Below are positions 8,845-18,896 of a stretch of 64,000 nt of DNA, one piece after another. Both the position numbers and the translations under genes were made by a program. Within the stretch, counting starts at the first letter, position 1. Each line of letters starts with the position of its first letter. Source of the stretch: Leptospira noumeaensis (lineage in GTDB: Bacteria; Spirochaetota; Leptospiria; Leptospirales; Leptospiraceae); the NCBI RefSeq assembly GCF_004770765.1, contig NZ_RQFK01000026.1, forward strand, positions 1,240,001-1,304,000, in the 5' to 3' direction. The notes below the pieces were generated by a model that saw only the letters and a list, made by a program, of their open reading frames with translations, made no database searches and had not been told where the DNA came from.

Positions 8845-10962
8845 ATGAGCGTGAAAAAATTCAATCCGATCCAATCCATCCACGAAGTTGCAACTGCCAT
8901 GAACTCCACCCAAGACCCCGACGGACTCTTGGAACTCATTTTGGATCGATGCATCCAAATTTGCGGAGTTGAATCCGGCTCCTTGATGCTCATCGATGAA
9001 AAAAACGGGTTTTTGGATGCTGTCACCTCACGGGGGATGAACCAACAAATCCTTCGCGAAACCAAATTAAAAATTGGGCAGGGGATTACTGGTGTCGCGG
9101 CTTCCACAGGGAAAGCGAAACTCGTCAACGATGTTTCCAAAGATCCGGACTACATCCAGGTTAAGGAAGAAATTAAATCAGAGTTAGTTGCACCGATGAT
9201 TGTGGAAGATGATATCATTGGTGTCATCTCACTCGACTCCAACAGATTGAATGCATTTACAGCAGAGATGTTGGAAATTGTGAGTGTCCTAGCTCACCAA
9301 GCGGGGCAAATTTTTAAAAACCTACAAACCATTCGTAGTTTGGAACAAAGAACCAAAATCCAAGCAACACTCATTGAAATTTCCAAAGTGGTAAGTTCTA
9401 CACTCGATCAAAATGAAGTTTTTGATTCCATTATGGTCACTATGGAAAAATCACTCAGGTTGGAGAAGGGTAGTATTGTTTTATTTAAGAAGGATGAAGG
9501 ATTACTCCGAATTGTTGCGGCTTCTGGTTTGTCACCAGAAGAAATTGATAAAGGTACATACCAACCTGGGGAAGGGATCACAGGAAAAGTATTTGAATCA
9601 GGAGAACCGATTATCATTGAATCGGTGGCGAGTCACCCTGACTTTTTAAATCGTGTAGGATATTTGTCTCATTTTAAACATGATCCACATAACGTGAGTT
9701 TATTGTGTGCTCCTATCTTAAGCGAACAAACGATGCTCGGTGTTGTGAATGCGTTTATTGTTCAAAACAAACATACGGATCTCAAATCTTTTTTGGATTT
9801 TTTACAAGTAGTTGCTTCGATTATTTCTCAATCGATTAAAATTCAAAACTTGGTAGAAGAGGCTAAAAAAGAAATCTCTCGTGAAAATATCCAACTCAAA
9901 CGAGAACTAAAGAATAAATATAAGTTTGGTTCTCTCATTGGGAAAGCAGCCAGTATGGAGAAGATGTTTGAAAAAATCCAACTGGTAGCCGATTCCAGGG
10001 CCTCTGTTTTGATTACGGGTGAATCAGGAACTGGAAAAGAGATGATTGCCAATGCAATCCATTATAACAGTTCTCGTTCGGAAAATCCATTCATCAAAAT
10101 CAATTGTGCTGCCATTCCTGAAAACTTACTCGAAAGTGAACTATTCGGTCATAAAAAAGGATCTTTTACCGGTGCCGTTACTGATAAAAAAGGAAAGTTT
10201 GAATTAGCAGATACCGGAACCATTTTTCTAGATGAAATCGGTGAAATGGATTTAAACTTACAATCGAAACTATTACGTGTGTTACAAGAACGTGAAATTG
10301 AAGCCATTGGATCTACTAAGGCAAAAAAAGTAGATGTAAGGATCATTGCAGCAACGAATGCAGAATTGGAACAATTAGTTTCTGAAAAAAAGTTTAGAGC
10401 AGATCTTTTTTACAGGTTGAATGTAGTAAAGATCAACACACCTCCGTTACGTGATCGCGTCGAAGACATTCCACTCCTTATGAATCACTTTTTAGAAAAA
10501 TATACAAAAGATAATAACAAAGTGGTGAAAGGAATTTCCAGAGAAGCTTCCAAATTACTATTGAAATATCGTTGGCCAGGAAACGTTCGTGAGTTGGAAA
10601 ATGTGATCGAAAGAGCTGTTGTCCTTGCACAAGATGAAGTGTTGAGTGAGGAAGATTTTTCAGATATTCTTTCCAGTTTAGAAGATTTACCTGAACATAC
10701 AACCGAAGTGGCTCAATTGAATCATGTAGAATCTGTTTCTGGAGCGGAACCTTTGGATTTAGGTTCAGGGCGTTTGACACCGGGCCAACTCGATGGCCTC
10801 GATGGTCGTGCGATGGAAATTGTTGTGAGCGAAGTAGAATCAAGACTCATCCAATATGCTATGAAAAAGTTTCGTTATACCAAAACTCGTGTGGCAAAAT
10901 TTTTGGGAATCAATCGAAACACATTGGATAAAAAAATCAAAGAACTCAATATAGAATATTAG
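8845..10962 (+). CDS. GAF-domain sigma-54-dependent transcriptional activator
   Basis: A 705-residue enhancer-binding protein. Two GAF domains (about residues 15-165 and 175-335) replace the usual receiver, an NifA/NorR-like layout, followed by a short coiled linker. The AAA+ domain has Walker A GESGTGKE near 392, the sigma-54 contact loop GSFTGA near 439 (canonical GAFTGA), Walker [10 protein letters not shown] near 460 and the sensor stretch [13 protein letters not shown] Fis-type helix-turn-helix closes the protein ([19 protein letters not shown]). No phospho-acceptor domain is present, so a small ligand or redox signal on the GAF domains is likely (inference). It is transcribed away from the phosphatase gene; target genes are not evident locally. 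Confidence 0.92.
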   Translation: MSVKKFNPIQSIHEVATAMNSTQDPDGLLELILDRCIQICGVESGSLMLIDEKNGFLDAVTSRGMNQQILRETKLKIGQGITGVAASTGKAKLVNDVSKDPDYIQVKEEIKSELVAPMIVEDDIIGVISLDSNRLNAFTAEMLEIVSVLAHQAGQIFKNLQTIRSLEQRTKIQATLIEISKVVSSTLDQNEVFDSIMVTMEKSLRLEKGSIVLFKKDEGLLRIVAASGLSPEEIDKGTYQPGEGITGKVFESGEPIIIESVASHPDFLNRVGYLSHFKHDPHNVSLLCAPILSEQTMLGVVNAFIVQNKHTDLKSFLDFLQVVASIISQSIKIQNLVEEAKKEISRENIQLKRELKNKYKFGSLIGKAASMEKMFEKIQLVADSRASVLITGESGTGKEMIANAIHYNSSRSENPFIKINCAAIPENLLESELFGHKKGSFTGAVTDKKGKFELADTGTIFLDEIGEMDLNLQSKLLRVLQEREIEAIGSTKAKKVDVRIIAATNAELEQLVSEKKFRADLFYRLNVVKINTPPLRDRVEDIPLLMNHFLEKYTKDNNKVVKGISREASKLLLKYRWPGNVRELENVIERAVVLAQDEVLSEEDFSDILSSLEDLPEHTTEVAQLNHVESVSGAEPLDLGSGRLTPGQLDGLDGRAMEIVVSEVESRLIQYAMKKFRYTKTRVAKFLGINRNTLDKKIKELNIEY

Positions 10963-10976
10963 GTTTTAATTTATTC

Positions 10977-11777
10977 TTAATTGGTTGGTTCTGGAAAGTG
11001 ATTCAAATGGGAAATTGGTCCCGTTTGGATTTCATCTTCTAAGGTTAAGTGTAAGTATTCTTTAGCGGAACCAACTGCTTCAGGAAGATTTTTTCCGTGA
11101 GCTAAAAAAGATGTGATGGCAGCCGAATACGTACAACCTGTACCATGTGTGTTTTTGCCTTTCAAAAACGGTTTTGAGTATAAATAAGAAGATTTTCCGT
11201 CAAACAAAATATCTGTTGCTTCTGTTGCATTAGGAAGGTGTCCCCCTTTTAAAAGTACCGGAACTTTATACTTTTGAAATAATTTCTCCGCCATAGGAAC
11301 CAGTTGGTCATATTGATGGATTTTTTCTCCTAGAAGCAGTGACGCCTCATCTAGGTTAGGTGTGATTAGTTTAGCAAGTGGCAACAGATCTTTGATTAGA
11401 GAATCGATTGCATCGTCTTTGAGTAATTTAGCGCCACTGGTTGCCACCATCACTGGATCTACTACCAGTTGGATGTCTGGGTTTTCATAAAAAAATTCAG
11501 CTACCACTTCGATGATTTTAGCAGAGTACAACATTCCCGTTTTTGCTGCTTTGACGGAAAAGTATCCTGAAACTGCTTTTAGTTGTGCAGATACAAAGTC
11601 TGGCGAAATTTCTGCGATCCCTGTGACCCCATCAGGATTTTGGGCTGTTAAACAAGTGAAGGTTGTGGTTCCAAAAGTTGCGAGTGAGGAGAATGTTTTG
11701 AGATCTGCTTGCACCCCGGCACCACCTCCGGAATCGGATCCAGCAACAGTTAAGGTAATGGGAAAAATTTTGTTCAT
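10977..11777 (-). CDS. thiD: Hydroxymethylpyrimidine/phosphomethylpyrimidine kinase
   Basis: A 266-residue ribokinase-fold kinase that phosphorylates HMP and HMP-P in thiamine synthesis. Family marks are the N-terminal VAGSDSGGGAGVQADLKTF, the AKTGML segment, VVDPVMVATSGAKLL, and the C-terminal anion hole GTGCTYSAAI. The Met at 11777, one base after the upstream stop, is preferred to the track-type start at 11804 because it leads straight into the conserved ITLTVAGSDS strand. It forms an operon with the alkyltransferase-like gene upstream and converges on the sigma-54 activator gene with a 14-base gap. Confidence 0.93.
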   Translation of the reverse strand: MNKIFPITLTVAGSDSGGGAGVQADLKTFSSLATFGTTTFTCLTAQNPDGVTGIAEISPDFVSAQLKAVSGYFSVKAAKTGMLYSAKIIEVVAEFFYENPDIQLVVDPVMVATSGAKLLKDDAIDSLIKDLLPLAKLITPNLDEASLLLGEKIHQYDQLVPMAEKLFQKYKVPVLLKGGHLPNATEATDILFDGKSSYLYSKPFLKGKNTHGTGCTYSAAITSFLAHGKNLPEAVGSAKEYLHLTLEDEIQTGPISHLNHFPEPTN

Positions 11778-11778
11778 A

Positions 11779-12117
11779 CTATGGGAACCATCCGTACTTG
11801 TCAAAATTCAATGTATCATCGTTTAGATCAAAGGAAACACCTTCGGATTGTAAGATTTTTTTTTGAAGGTCGGCCCGTAAAACATCACCTCGGAAGGAAA
11901 TTTTTCCTTGGGCGTTAATGACTCTTTGCCAAGGGATTTTTTGTTCCATTTCTTTTTTGAGTGCGTTCAGTGCATAACCGACGGCTCTAGCGGCTCTTGG
12001 ATTTCCTAGAAGTAAAGCGATATGTCCATAAGTAGTGACTTTCCCTTTGGGAATTTTTTTTACGACTGTATAAACAGAATCATAAAAATTCTTACTTTTA
12101 GTTTTAGGAGTCTTCAT
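11779..12117 (-). CDS. Alkyltransferase-like protein (MGMT fold, no catalytic Cys)
   Basis: A 112-residue protein matching the DNA-binding domain of O6-alkylguanine-DNA alkyltransferases: the helix-turn-helix region with KVTTYGHIALLLGNPRAARA (Arg finger R41 or R44) and VGYALN. The active-site motif PCHRV is replaced by PWQRV at residues 62-66, so Trp63 stands where the acceptor Cys should be. This is the hallmark of ATL proteins, which cannot transfer alkyl groups but bind O6-alkylguanine and recruit nucleotide excision repair (family knowledge). It is followed immediately by thiD on the same strand. Confidence 0.88.
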   Translation of the reverse strand: MKTPKTKSKNFYDSVYTVVKKIPKGKVTTYGHIALLLGNPRAARAVGYALNALKKEMEQKIPWQRVINAQGKISFRGDVLRADLQKKILQSEGVSFDLNDDTLNFDKYGWFP

Positions 12118-12182
12118 TGAATTTGGCTTTATATTCTAAATATTATTTTTTTTTGTAAATCCCTTTTCAATATCACACCAAA

Positions 12183-13061
12183 ATGAAAGTTTCTGAATAC
12201 GCAAAACATTTGTTACTTGCTCCTAATCTGGAAGATAAACTATTACCTCCCAGTAGGCGCTGGGATGAGGAAACAGATTTTATACCGATAAGAATCGAAA
12301 CCCCTGGTCGTTCTTCCAATCTTCAGTTTTCTGACAAAAAGGTAAAAATCCCTCGTTTGGAACACCTAAATTTAATATCCAATCGTGGACTCAGTCTTCA
12401 TCATTTTGCAAATCATGAGCTTATGGCGATTGAATTGTTTGCTTGGGCATTACTCGCTTTTCCTTCTGCACCCAAATCGGTTCGGAATGGTTTTTTAAAA
12501 ACCATCGAAGAAGAACAAACCCATTTAAAACTTTATTTAAATCGAATGAGAGACTTCGGAGTCAATTTTGGTGACCTTCCCGTAAATTATATTTTTTGGA
12601 AACAACTCCGACAATTTGGTACTTTGGAATCTTTTGCAGCCGTGATGTCCGTTTCTTTTGAAGGTGCCAATTTAGATTATGCACAAACCTATGCACAAGT
12701 GTTTACTTACTTCGGCGACAATGTAACATCAGAAATCATGCTCACAGTTTTTGAAGATGAAATTAAACATGTGAAAAGAGGTCTTCGTGCTTTCGAACAT
12801 TCTGTCCCCGAAAATAAAAATCATTGGGAACATTATCTTTCTCTGATTCAATTTCCCTTTACCCCAAGAAGGGCAAAGGGATATTTATATTTACCAGAAA
12901 CAAGGGCACTTGCGGGGATGGATCCTGAGTTCATTCGTTCTCTTGGAAGTTATGAAGATGAGTATACGGGTAGAGTCAACCTAGAATCCGTGAAAAAATT
13001 CGGACTGGGAGAGACCATCCTTCGTAAAAACAGACTTGATTCTCATTTGCCTAATCTTTAA
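12183..13061 (+). CDS. DUF455 ferritin-like protein
   Basis: A 292-residue, mostly helical protein of the DUF455 family, a branch of the ferritin-like superfamily. Conserved acidic and His residues fall in helical contexts that could form a di-iron site: HELMAIELFAW (H78, E79, E84), EEEQTHLKLY (E111, H114), SFEGANLDY and FEDEIKHVKRG. There is no signal peptide, so it is cytoplasmic. No substrate is established for the family; some members are annotated near tRNA hydroxylases of the MiaE type. A c-type cytochrome starts 21 bases downstream and a porin follows, so the three may be co-transcribed. Confidence 0.8.
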   Translation: MKVSEYAKHLLLAPNLEDKLLPPSRRWDEETDFIPIRIETPGRSSNLQFSDKKVKIPRLEHLNLISNRGLSLHHFANHELMAIELFAWALLAFPSAPKSVRNGFLKTIEEEQTHLKLYLNRMRDFGVNFGDLPVNYIFWKQLRQFGTLESFAAVMSVSFEGANLDYAQTYAQVFTYFGDNVTSEIMLTVFEDEIKHVKRGLRAFEHSVPENKNHWEHYLSLIQFPFTPRRAKGYLYLPETRALAGMDPEFIRSLGSYEDEYTGRVNLESVKKFGLGETILRKNRLDSHLPNL

Positions 13062-13082
13062 TGTTTCTAGCGGTAGGTGATT

Positions 13083-13484
13083 ATGAAATTGAGAACGGCA
13101 CTGAGTTTATTTCTGTTTTTTTCTGCGTTCGGAGTTGTACTGACTGCGGAAAAAAAAGCCAAGTCAAATAAGGAAATGAATCTTCATGATTTTATGGAGG
13201 ATTTTACCAAACCAGCAACTAAGTTGTACGATAAAAAAGACAATGCTGACTATCTCAATAAAATCTTAGAAAAAGTACCGGACATGGCACCTGACGATCA
13301 AAAGGCTGAATGGAAAGAGATTGTCGATGCGAAACTTGCAGTGGGAAAACCAGATGAAACTTGTAAGTCATGCCATACAAAATTTAAAAAAGAATACAAA
13401 GCTAAATATAGAAAAAAGCTAATTGTGGTTCCAGAAGAACTTGTTAATTTTCCAAAAGAAATCAAAGAATTGCTAAAAAAATAA
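13083..13484 (+). CDS. Small exported monoheme c-type cytochrome-like protein
   Basis: A 133-residue protein with a signal peptide (hydrophobic stretch ending near LTAEKK) and one CKSCH heme-attachment motif near residues 94-98, within DETCKSCHTKFKKEYK. A single CXXCH near the C-terminus after a helical region recalls class II cytochromes c. The rest is Lys-rich. The ATG at 13083 is preferred to the GTG at 13077, because TAGGTG then sits at normal ribosome-binding distance. It lies between the DUF455 gene and the porin gene on the same strand. Electron partner unknown. Confidence 0.72.
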   Translation: MKLRTALSLFLFFSAFGVVLTAEKKAKSNKEMNLHDFMEDFTKPATKLYDKKDNADYLNKILEKVPDMAPDDQKAEWKEIVDAKLAVGKPDETCKSCHTKFKKEYKAKYRKKLIVVPEELVNFPKEIKELLKK

Positions 13485-13492
13485 ACGATTAC

Positions 13493-13514
13493 TTCCGCTC
13501 TTTAGAGAGCGGAA
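13493..13514 (+). promoter_or_regulatory. Hairpin overlapping the porin ribosome-binding site
   Basis: TTCCGCTCT and AGAGCGGAA form a perfect 9-bp stem with a TTAG loop. The 3' arm ends four bases before the ATG at 13519 and contains the only purine-rich stretch that could serve as ribosome-binding site. No T-run follows, so a terminator role is unlikely. Confidence 0.5.
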
Positions 13515-13518
13515 CTCC

Positions 13519-14745
13519 ATGAAAAAATACTTTAATTTAAGATTCCCCGCGCTTATCTATTCTTTCGCTATTTGTTTTTCGGTATTACATGCTGAGGATA
13601 CAAAACCTATAACCACAGAAACTCCAGCGCCAACAGCACAACCACAACAACTAAATCCACTTCCCGCCAGTTTGAAGTTTGGTGCTTTTGTTGATACTTA
13701 CTACTCGCACAATAACAACCATCCAATCACAAAAGAACGTCAATATGCCACACAAGCAGTTCGTAACGATGAGTTTAACATCAACATGGGATTTGTGGAT
13801 GCTAAATGGCAAGAAGAGAAGGTGAGAGGACGGATCGCTTTACAGTTTGGAACGTCGGTAAACACGAATTATGCTCCAGAAGCTAATAAAGATGTTAGTT
13901 CCAATCAAAACTCTGTGAAACATATCCAAGAAGCCTATGTTGGCATAAAAATCGCAAAAGATACCTGGATCGACGCTGGAATTTATTTTGGTCATATTGG
14001 GCATGAATCTTGGATATCCTCAGACAATTGGAATTATACGAGAGCACTCGCACTCGATTACGTGCCTTATTATTCTTCTGGAGTCAGGCTTACTACAAAA
14101 ATCACTGATAAGTTCCAATTTCAATTTCATGTGATGAATGGATGGCAAAATATCACGGATCAAAACAAAGATAAATCACTGGGAACTCAGTTCAAATATT
14201 CATTCACTCAAAATTTTACCTTAATCGCAAATCAATTTGCTGGAAATGAAGCTCCCGATTTTGAACGTAAACAAACAAGGTTTTATAACAATACGATTTT
14301 AGAATGGAAAGCATTGGACTGGTTGTCCTTTGCTGTCTCTGGCGATGTGGGAGCACAAAAAGCAAAAGAATCATTTCAATATGAACCTTGGTGGAAAGAA
14401 ATAAACCCGGTTTTAGGAATTTATACAAATAGAGAATCGAATGTTTACAACCAATGGTATCATGGAACTTTTTGGACTAGTTTTCGCTATGAGGATTTAT
14501 ATCGTCTTAGTTTTCGTGTAGAACGATTTTATGATCCAAAACAAGTGATGGCAACAACTTACACACGAAATGGATTTATGACGAACGGTTATACAATGAC
14601 ATTTGATTTTTTAGAATGGAATCCTGGCCTTGTTCGTTTTGAGGTGGTGCAAAGAGAATCGATGGATCCGGTATTTGCCACAGACAATAATAAACAAACT
14701 CGTGTAGAACGATTGTTTATCGCAGCCGCATCAGTAAGATATTAA
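13519..14745 (+). CDS. Outer membrane beta-barrel porin (putative porin-2/OmpL-like)
   Basis: A 408-residue exported protein: signal peptide to about residue 25 (SVLHAEDT), a short Thr/Pro/Gln-rich linker, then a barrel with repeated amphipathic strands and Trp/Tyr girdles (FGAFVDTYYSHNNN, GRIALQFGTSVN, EAYVGIKI, IYFGHIGHESW). It ends in a terminal strand LFIAAASVRY with aromatic C-terminus, suited to Bam-dependent assembly. The pattern resembles the beta-barrel porin-2 (OmpL-like) family found in Leptospira and Bacteroidota. Substrate unknown. It is third in a possible operon behind DUF455 and the cytochrome. Confidence 0.72.
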   Translation: MKKYFNLRFPALIYSFAICFSVLHAEDTKPITTETPAPTAQPQQLNPLPASLKFGAFVDTYYSHNNNHPITKERQYATQAVRNDEFNINMGFVDAKWQEEKVRGRIALQFGTSVNTNYAPEANKDVSSNQNSVKHIQEAYVGIKIAKDTWIDAGIYFGHIGHESWISSDNWNYTRALALDYVPYYSSGVRLTTKITDKFQFQFHVMNGWQNITDQNKDKSLGTQFKYSFTQNFTLIANQFAGNEAPDFERKQTRFYNNTILEWKALDWLSFAVSGDVGAQKAKESFQYEPWWKEINPVLGIYTNRESNVYNQWYHGTFWTSFRYEDLYRLSFRVERFYDPKQVMATTYTRNGFMTNGYTMTFDFLEWNPGLVRFEVVQRESMDPVFATDNNKQTRVERLFIAAASVRY

Positions 14746-14778
14746 AAAAAACTCCAAACCTTATTTGGTTTGGAGTTT
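14743..14778 (-). terminator. Rho-independent terminator of the metal efflux operon
   Basis: A perfect 12-bp stem (arms 14749-14760 and 14767-14778, AAACTCCAAACC against its complement) with a six-base loop. Read on the minus strand it is followed by a run of eight T, so it mainly ends the efflux operon. The same hairpin lies just after the porin stop and may weakly act on the plus strand. Confidence 0.88.
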
Positions 14779-14838
14779 AAAATAGGAGATATTTAAAATA
14801 AAAACTCGGATGAGTTTATTTTTTCTTTTTTGAAGACT

Positions 14839-17800
14839 TTAGGTTTTCCTTTTTTTCTTAACCGGTTTCTTTTTATTCTTCGGTGATTTCCCTTCCTCAT
14901 CATCATTTTCTTCCAGAGGTTCTTCACTGAGTTCGCTAACGAAGTCTAGGAAAGGGAGGTGTTTTTTATGGCTCATCTCTTCGCGTTCAGCTGCATTTGG
15001 TTTTCTTTCCCCAACAACTACTAAGTAAAGTGAAGGAAGGATGGTTAATACAAGACACATGGCTGAGAAAAGTCCACCTACAATCACCGTTGCCAGTGGT
15101 CTTTGAACGTCGGATCCAACTCCTGTTCCTAAAGTTGCTGGGATAAGGCCAAGTAACGCAAGTAACATGGTCATTAACATTGGTCGCAACTGAATCACAG
15201 CAGCTTTTTTTACTGCGGCTTTTGTTGTGATATCTGGTTCTTCAATTAACAAATGGTTTGTTCTCGAAACAAATAACACTCCGGCCATTGTTGCAATTCC
15301 AAATAATGAGATAAATCCTACACCGCCAGAAACATTGAAGTAGTAACCTCTGAATAGAAGTGCATAAATTCCTCCGAGTAATGAAAGAGGAATACAAGCC
15401 AATGCTACGTATACATACTTGAGGTTTCTATACAACATATAGAGAACGCCAAAGATAATGAGAATCGTGATTGGGATAACAATGGATAACTTTTTACCTA
15501 CGCGGGCTAAGTTTTCGTATTGTCCTCCAAATCGGATTTCATAACCATCTGGAAGTTTGATTTTTTTCTTTACACGTTTTTGAAGTTCCGATACAAACCC
15601 ACCTTGGTCACGGCCACGGATGTTGGTTCTCACTGTTACCACACGACGACCTTCTTGTCTGAAAATCATCGTCGGACCATCAACCACTTCAATATCAGCT
15701 AATTGTGATAATGGAATTCTTTCCCCTTTTGGTGAAATGATCGGCATATTTTCAATCGCTTGTTTGGATGCTCGGTAGTCTTTTGAAAATCTTACTACAA
15801 TTCCAAACCTTGCTGGTGTTTTTGGTGGAATGTCAGATGGTCCTTCATACAAAGTACTCACTCTTTGCATTCCAATGGCTGCTTCAATCATCTGTTGGAT
15901 GTCAATGACATTGATTCCAAATCGTGCCGCGGCTTCCCTATTAATATTAATCGTGAGCTGTGGACTTTCTGCTTCCTGTTCAATCCCAAATTCACTGGCA
16001 CCTTTCATTTCCTTAATTTCTTCTAGGACTTCGTTACCAATTCCACGCATGATTTTTAAATCGTTACCAGAAACAAATACTGCTAAGTCAGCAATTGTAC
16101 CCATAATGGCTTCTGATAAGTTGTCCATAATTGGCTGAGAAAAACTGACCCTTGCGCCAGGAAGTGTGGCCTCTAAATCGTTTCTCATTCGGAAGAGTAA
16201 TTCTTGTTTGGTGATTTTTTCTTTCCATTGGTTATAATCTTTTAAACTAATTAGAACCTCTAGTCTGTTCGGTGGAAGCGGATCTGTTCCATCATCATTT
16301 CTACCTAATTGAGATAGAACTACACTCACTTGTTCGTTCTTATAAATGGTTTGCCTTATCTTAGGCATAAACTTTCTAGCTTCTGGTAGGGAAATACCTA
16401 CTGGAAAAAAGATACGAATGTTAAATCCACCTTCGTCCATTTCTGGAAGAAATTCGGTTCCCAGTGAAAACATACCTATAGCAAGAAAAACTGTTACAAC
16501 ACTGAATGTATATTTAACGGCCTTTTTAGATCTATTTACAATGAACTCAATGATTCGTGTGTAACGAACTTCTATCCAATCATAAAAGGGGTTATGCCAT
16601 TCGATTGGACCTGGATTTTTTGATTCAAAATAAGTTTTGTAAATAATGGACATGAGTACAGGAATCACGGCCATCGCAAAAATTAAAGCTCCAAGGATTG
16701 CAAAGGAGATTGTAAAAGCCATTGGTTTAAACAAGCGACCTTCAATCCTTTCAAAAGAGAAAATTGGGAGATAAGCTAAGATAATGATTAAAATCGAAAA
16801 TAGAATTTCCGTTCCTACTTCGGAGGCTGCATCTCTAGTAAAAGCTAGGATTCCATGTGCTTTTTCTTCCGGGCTTGCATCTCTATAACGTCTCATGATG
16901 TTTTCGACCATGATGACCGCACCATCCACAATGATCCCAAAGTCGATGGCACCTAACGAAAGTAAACTGGCAGGAATTCCTGTCATGTTCATTAATAGAA
17001 ATGCAAACAACATTGCAAATGGAATGGTTGCGACCACTACGAGTGAAGCTCTAACACTACCGATAAAAAATATCAAAACTAAACTGACTACAACAACCCC
17101 TTCAACTAGTGTTTTACCAATGGTTCGGAGCGTGTAGTTTACTAAGTCTGTTCTATCGTAAGTATTTCGGAGTTGGACTCCGTCAGGTAGATAGTTTTCG
17201 TTTATCTCTTTTACTTTCTCACGAATCCGTTCACCCATTTCATTGGGATCACCCCATCGACGCATCGCCACCAAACCTTGGACAGACGAATCTACATCGA
17301 TGAGACCTTCATCTTCGTTCTGAATGGTATAACCAAGAACACCACTGGGAATTGGATGAGAAATTTCTACGGAACCTAAGTCACGAATAAAAACGGGAAC
17401 CCCGTTAACTGTTTTAACTACGATATTCTCAATATGTTTGGGATCTCTGATGGCACCAAGGGAACGGATAGGAAAACCTTGTTCACCTTGTAAGAGTAAA
17501 TTTCCACCGGTGTTTAGGTTGTTTTCTTGGATGGCCCTGATGACATCACCGATCGTCAATTTATAACGAATTAACTTATCGGGCGAGGTGACCACATGGT
17601 ATTGTTTTGGTAGTCCACCAAAAGTGACAACGTCAGCAATACCAGGAATCTGTAACATCTTTGGCATCACAATCCAGTCTTGAATGGTTCGAAGCTCCAT
17701 CGGCGTGTGGTTCTCCGTTGATTCCACAACATAACGATAAATTTCTCCAACGGGTGAACTCATTGGTCCAAGTGCTGGATGGACATCTTCTGGAATGTCT

Positions 17801-18150
17801 GCATCAGCAACTCGTTCCATAAGTCGCATCCTAGCAAAATAATCATCAGTGCCATCTTCGAATACAAACTGAAATACCACTAACCCGTTAATGGTTCTGG
17901 ATCGTCTAACAGCCACTTTCGGAATTGCATTTAATACCCGTTCGATGGGAAGGGTAACACGTTCTTCTACCTCAACCGCAGCTTTTCCTGGAAATTTTGC
18001 GATGAGACGAACTTGTGTGTCTGCAATGTCAGAATAAGCTTCTTTTCGTATATCGATCCATGCCCAAAGTCCAAAAAGTATGGCAACAGCCGCAGCGATT
18101 AGTGTTGTAATTCGGTTTTTAAGTGCTTGTTCAATGAAATCTTTAATCAT
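14839..18150 (-). CDS. CzcA-type heavy metal efflux RND transporter
   Basis: A 1,103-residue inner membrane proton/cation antiporter of the HME-RND family. The fourth transmembrane helix carries [15 protein letters not shown] (around residue 403), the acidic proton-relay signature of CzcA-like pumps for divalent cations (Co, Zn, Cd) rather than the Cu/Ag CusA form. Large periplasmic loops follow helices 1 and 7, with typical stretches such as [13 protein letters not shown] and [13 protein letters not shown]. The ATG at 18150 has a GAGGGA ribosome-binding site and overlaps the upstream gene by eight bases; a longer frame to 18222 lacks this. The C-terminus is extended by about 50 charged residues ending in a Lys-rich tail, unusual for the family. 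It is the last gene of the operon. Confidence 0.93.
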   Translation of the reverse strand: MIKDFIEQALKNRITTLIAAAVAILFGLWAWIDIRKEAYSDIADTQVRLIAKFPGKAAVEVEERVTLPIERVLNAIPKVAVRRSRTINGLVVFQFVFEDGTDDYFARMRLMERVADADIPEDVHPALGPMSSPVGEIYRYVVESTENHTPMELRTIQDWIVMPKMLQIPGIADVVTFGGLPKQYHVVTSPDKLIRYKLTIGDVIRAIQENNLNTGGNLLLQGEQGFPIRSLGAIRDPKHIENIVVKTVNGVPVFIRDLGSVEISHPIPSGVLGYTIQNEDEGLIDVDSSVQGLVAMRRWGDPNEMGERIREKVKEINENYLPDGVQLRNTYDRTDLVNYTLRTIGKTLVEGVVVVSLVLIFFIGSVRASLVVVATIPFAMLFAFLLMNMTGIPASLLSLGAIDFGIIVDGAVIMVENIMRRYRDASPEEKAHGILAFTRDAASEVGTEILFSILIIILAYLPIFSFERIEGRLFKPMAFTISFAILGALIFAMAVIPVLMSIIYKTYFESKNPGPIEWHNPFYDWIEVRYTRIIEFIVNRSKKAVKYTFSVVTVFLAIGMFSLGTEFLPEMDEGGFNIRIFFPVGISLPEARKFMPKIRQTIYKNEQVSVVLSQLGRNDDGTDPLPPNRLEVLISLKDYNQWKEKITKQELLFRMRNDLEATLPGARVSFSQPIMDNLSEAIMGTIADLAVFVSGNDLKIMRGIGNEVLEEIKEMKGASEFGIEQEAESPQLTININREAAARFGINVIDIQQMIEAAIGMQRVSTLYEGPSDIPPKTPARFGIVVRFSKDYRASKQAIENMPIISPKGERIPLSQLADIEVVDGPTMIFRQEGRRVVTVRTNIRGRDQGGFVSELQKRVKKKIKLPDGYEIRFGGQYENLARVGKKLSIVIPITILIIFGVLYMLYRNLKYVYVALACIPLSLLGGIYALLFRGYYFNVSGGVGFISLFGIATMAGVLFVSRTNHLLIEEPDITTKAAVKKAAVIQLRPMLMTMLLALLGLIPATLGTGVGSDVQRPLATVIVGGLFSAMCLVLTILPSLYLVVVGERKPNAAEREEMSHKKHLPFLDFVSELSEEPLEENDDEEGKSPKNKKKPVKKKRKT

Positions 18151-18895
18151 GATATTCCCTCGTATTGAAGAGGTAACCCATCTGAAGTAATAATTGTGGG
18201 TTTCTATAGTCGCCTTGTCCAACTCCTCCGCCTAATTGGAAAAAGAAATTTCCAAGTAAGATGTCGTATGTTAAACCGATGTAACGTTGTGAAAGATGGA
18301 CTCTTTGTCTTTCTCTGCTTTCATATTCTAAGTACGTACCCACATTGCTATCAATAGAGTTTACATAAGATCTGATGAGAAGGTCTTCTTGTGAAGGATC
18401 CCTTCTGTTGTAACCAGGGATATTGAGGCCAGTAGGGTAAGAAGATTGTCCGCCACGACCCACTTCTGGAGCAAAGGGATTTACTTCAAAATAACCACCA
18501 ACAACGGAAATGCTGTGAGCGATGACTGGAGTTTTCCAAAAAGTATATCCCAAATCCACTTGTCCGCCATACCAATGAGGGCCCCAAGCACCACCTGATC
18601 CTCGTACAACGACATCTTTAAAGTAATAGCCTAAGTTGAAGTTGATACTAGCCGGAGATCCAATGGAAGCGCCATAAACCCAGAAATTGGTCGATTTCGG
18701 AAGTCTTTTTGCATCCAAACTGTCTGATTTTAATTTTTCATCTTCACCAAACGCCGACTGATCGGATTTAGTTGGTGTCCATTCTGGTTTGATTTCATTC
18801 CCTTCTTTATCTTTTGGATAGGGAGAAGAAGGTTCTGCATATAGTCCAGATCCTAGTATAGATACTGTAATAAAAAATAGGATAAGTTTTTTCAT
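18143..18895 (-). CDS. Unknown exported, beta-rich protein inside the efflux operon
   Basis: A 250-residue protein with a signal peptide (hydrophobic segment ending SGLYAEP), a polar charged region of about 50 residues, then alternating beta-strand sequence ([57 protein letters not shown]). The look is that of a small outer membrane barrel or barrel-associated protein. I do not recognise the family. It lies between the adaptor gene (one-base gap) and the pump gene (eight-base overlap), so it is translated with the efflux machinery; standard CzcCBA systems have no such component. A TTG at 18907 is a possible alternative start. Confidence 0.7.
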   Translation of the reverse strand: MKKLILFFITVSILGSGLYAEPSSPYPKDKEGNEIKPEWTPTKSDQSAFGEDEKLKSDSLDAKRLPKSTNFWVYGASIGSPASINFNLGYYFKDVVVRGSGGAWGPHWYGGQVDLGYTFWKTPVIAHSISVVGGYFEVNPFAPEVGRGGQSSYPTGLNIPGYNRRDPSQEDLLIRSYVNSIDSNVGTYLEYESRERQRVHLSQRYIGLTYDILLGNFFFQLGGGVGQGDYRNPQLLLQMGYLFNTREYHD

Positions 18896-18896
18896 A

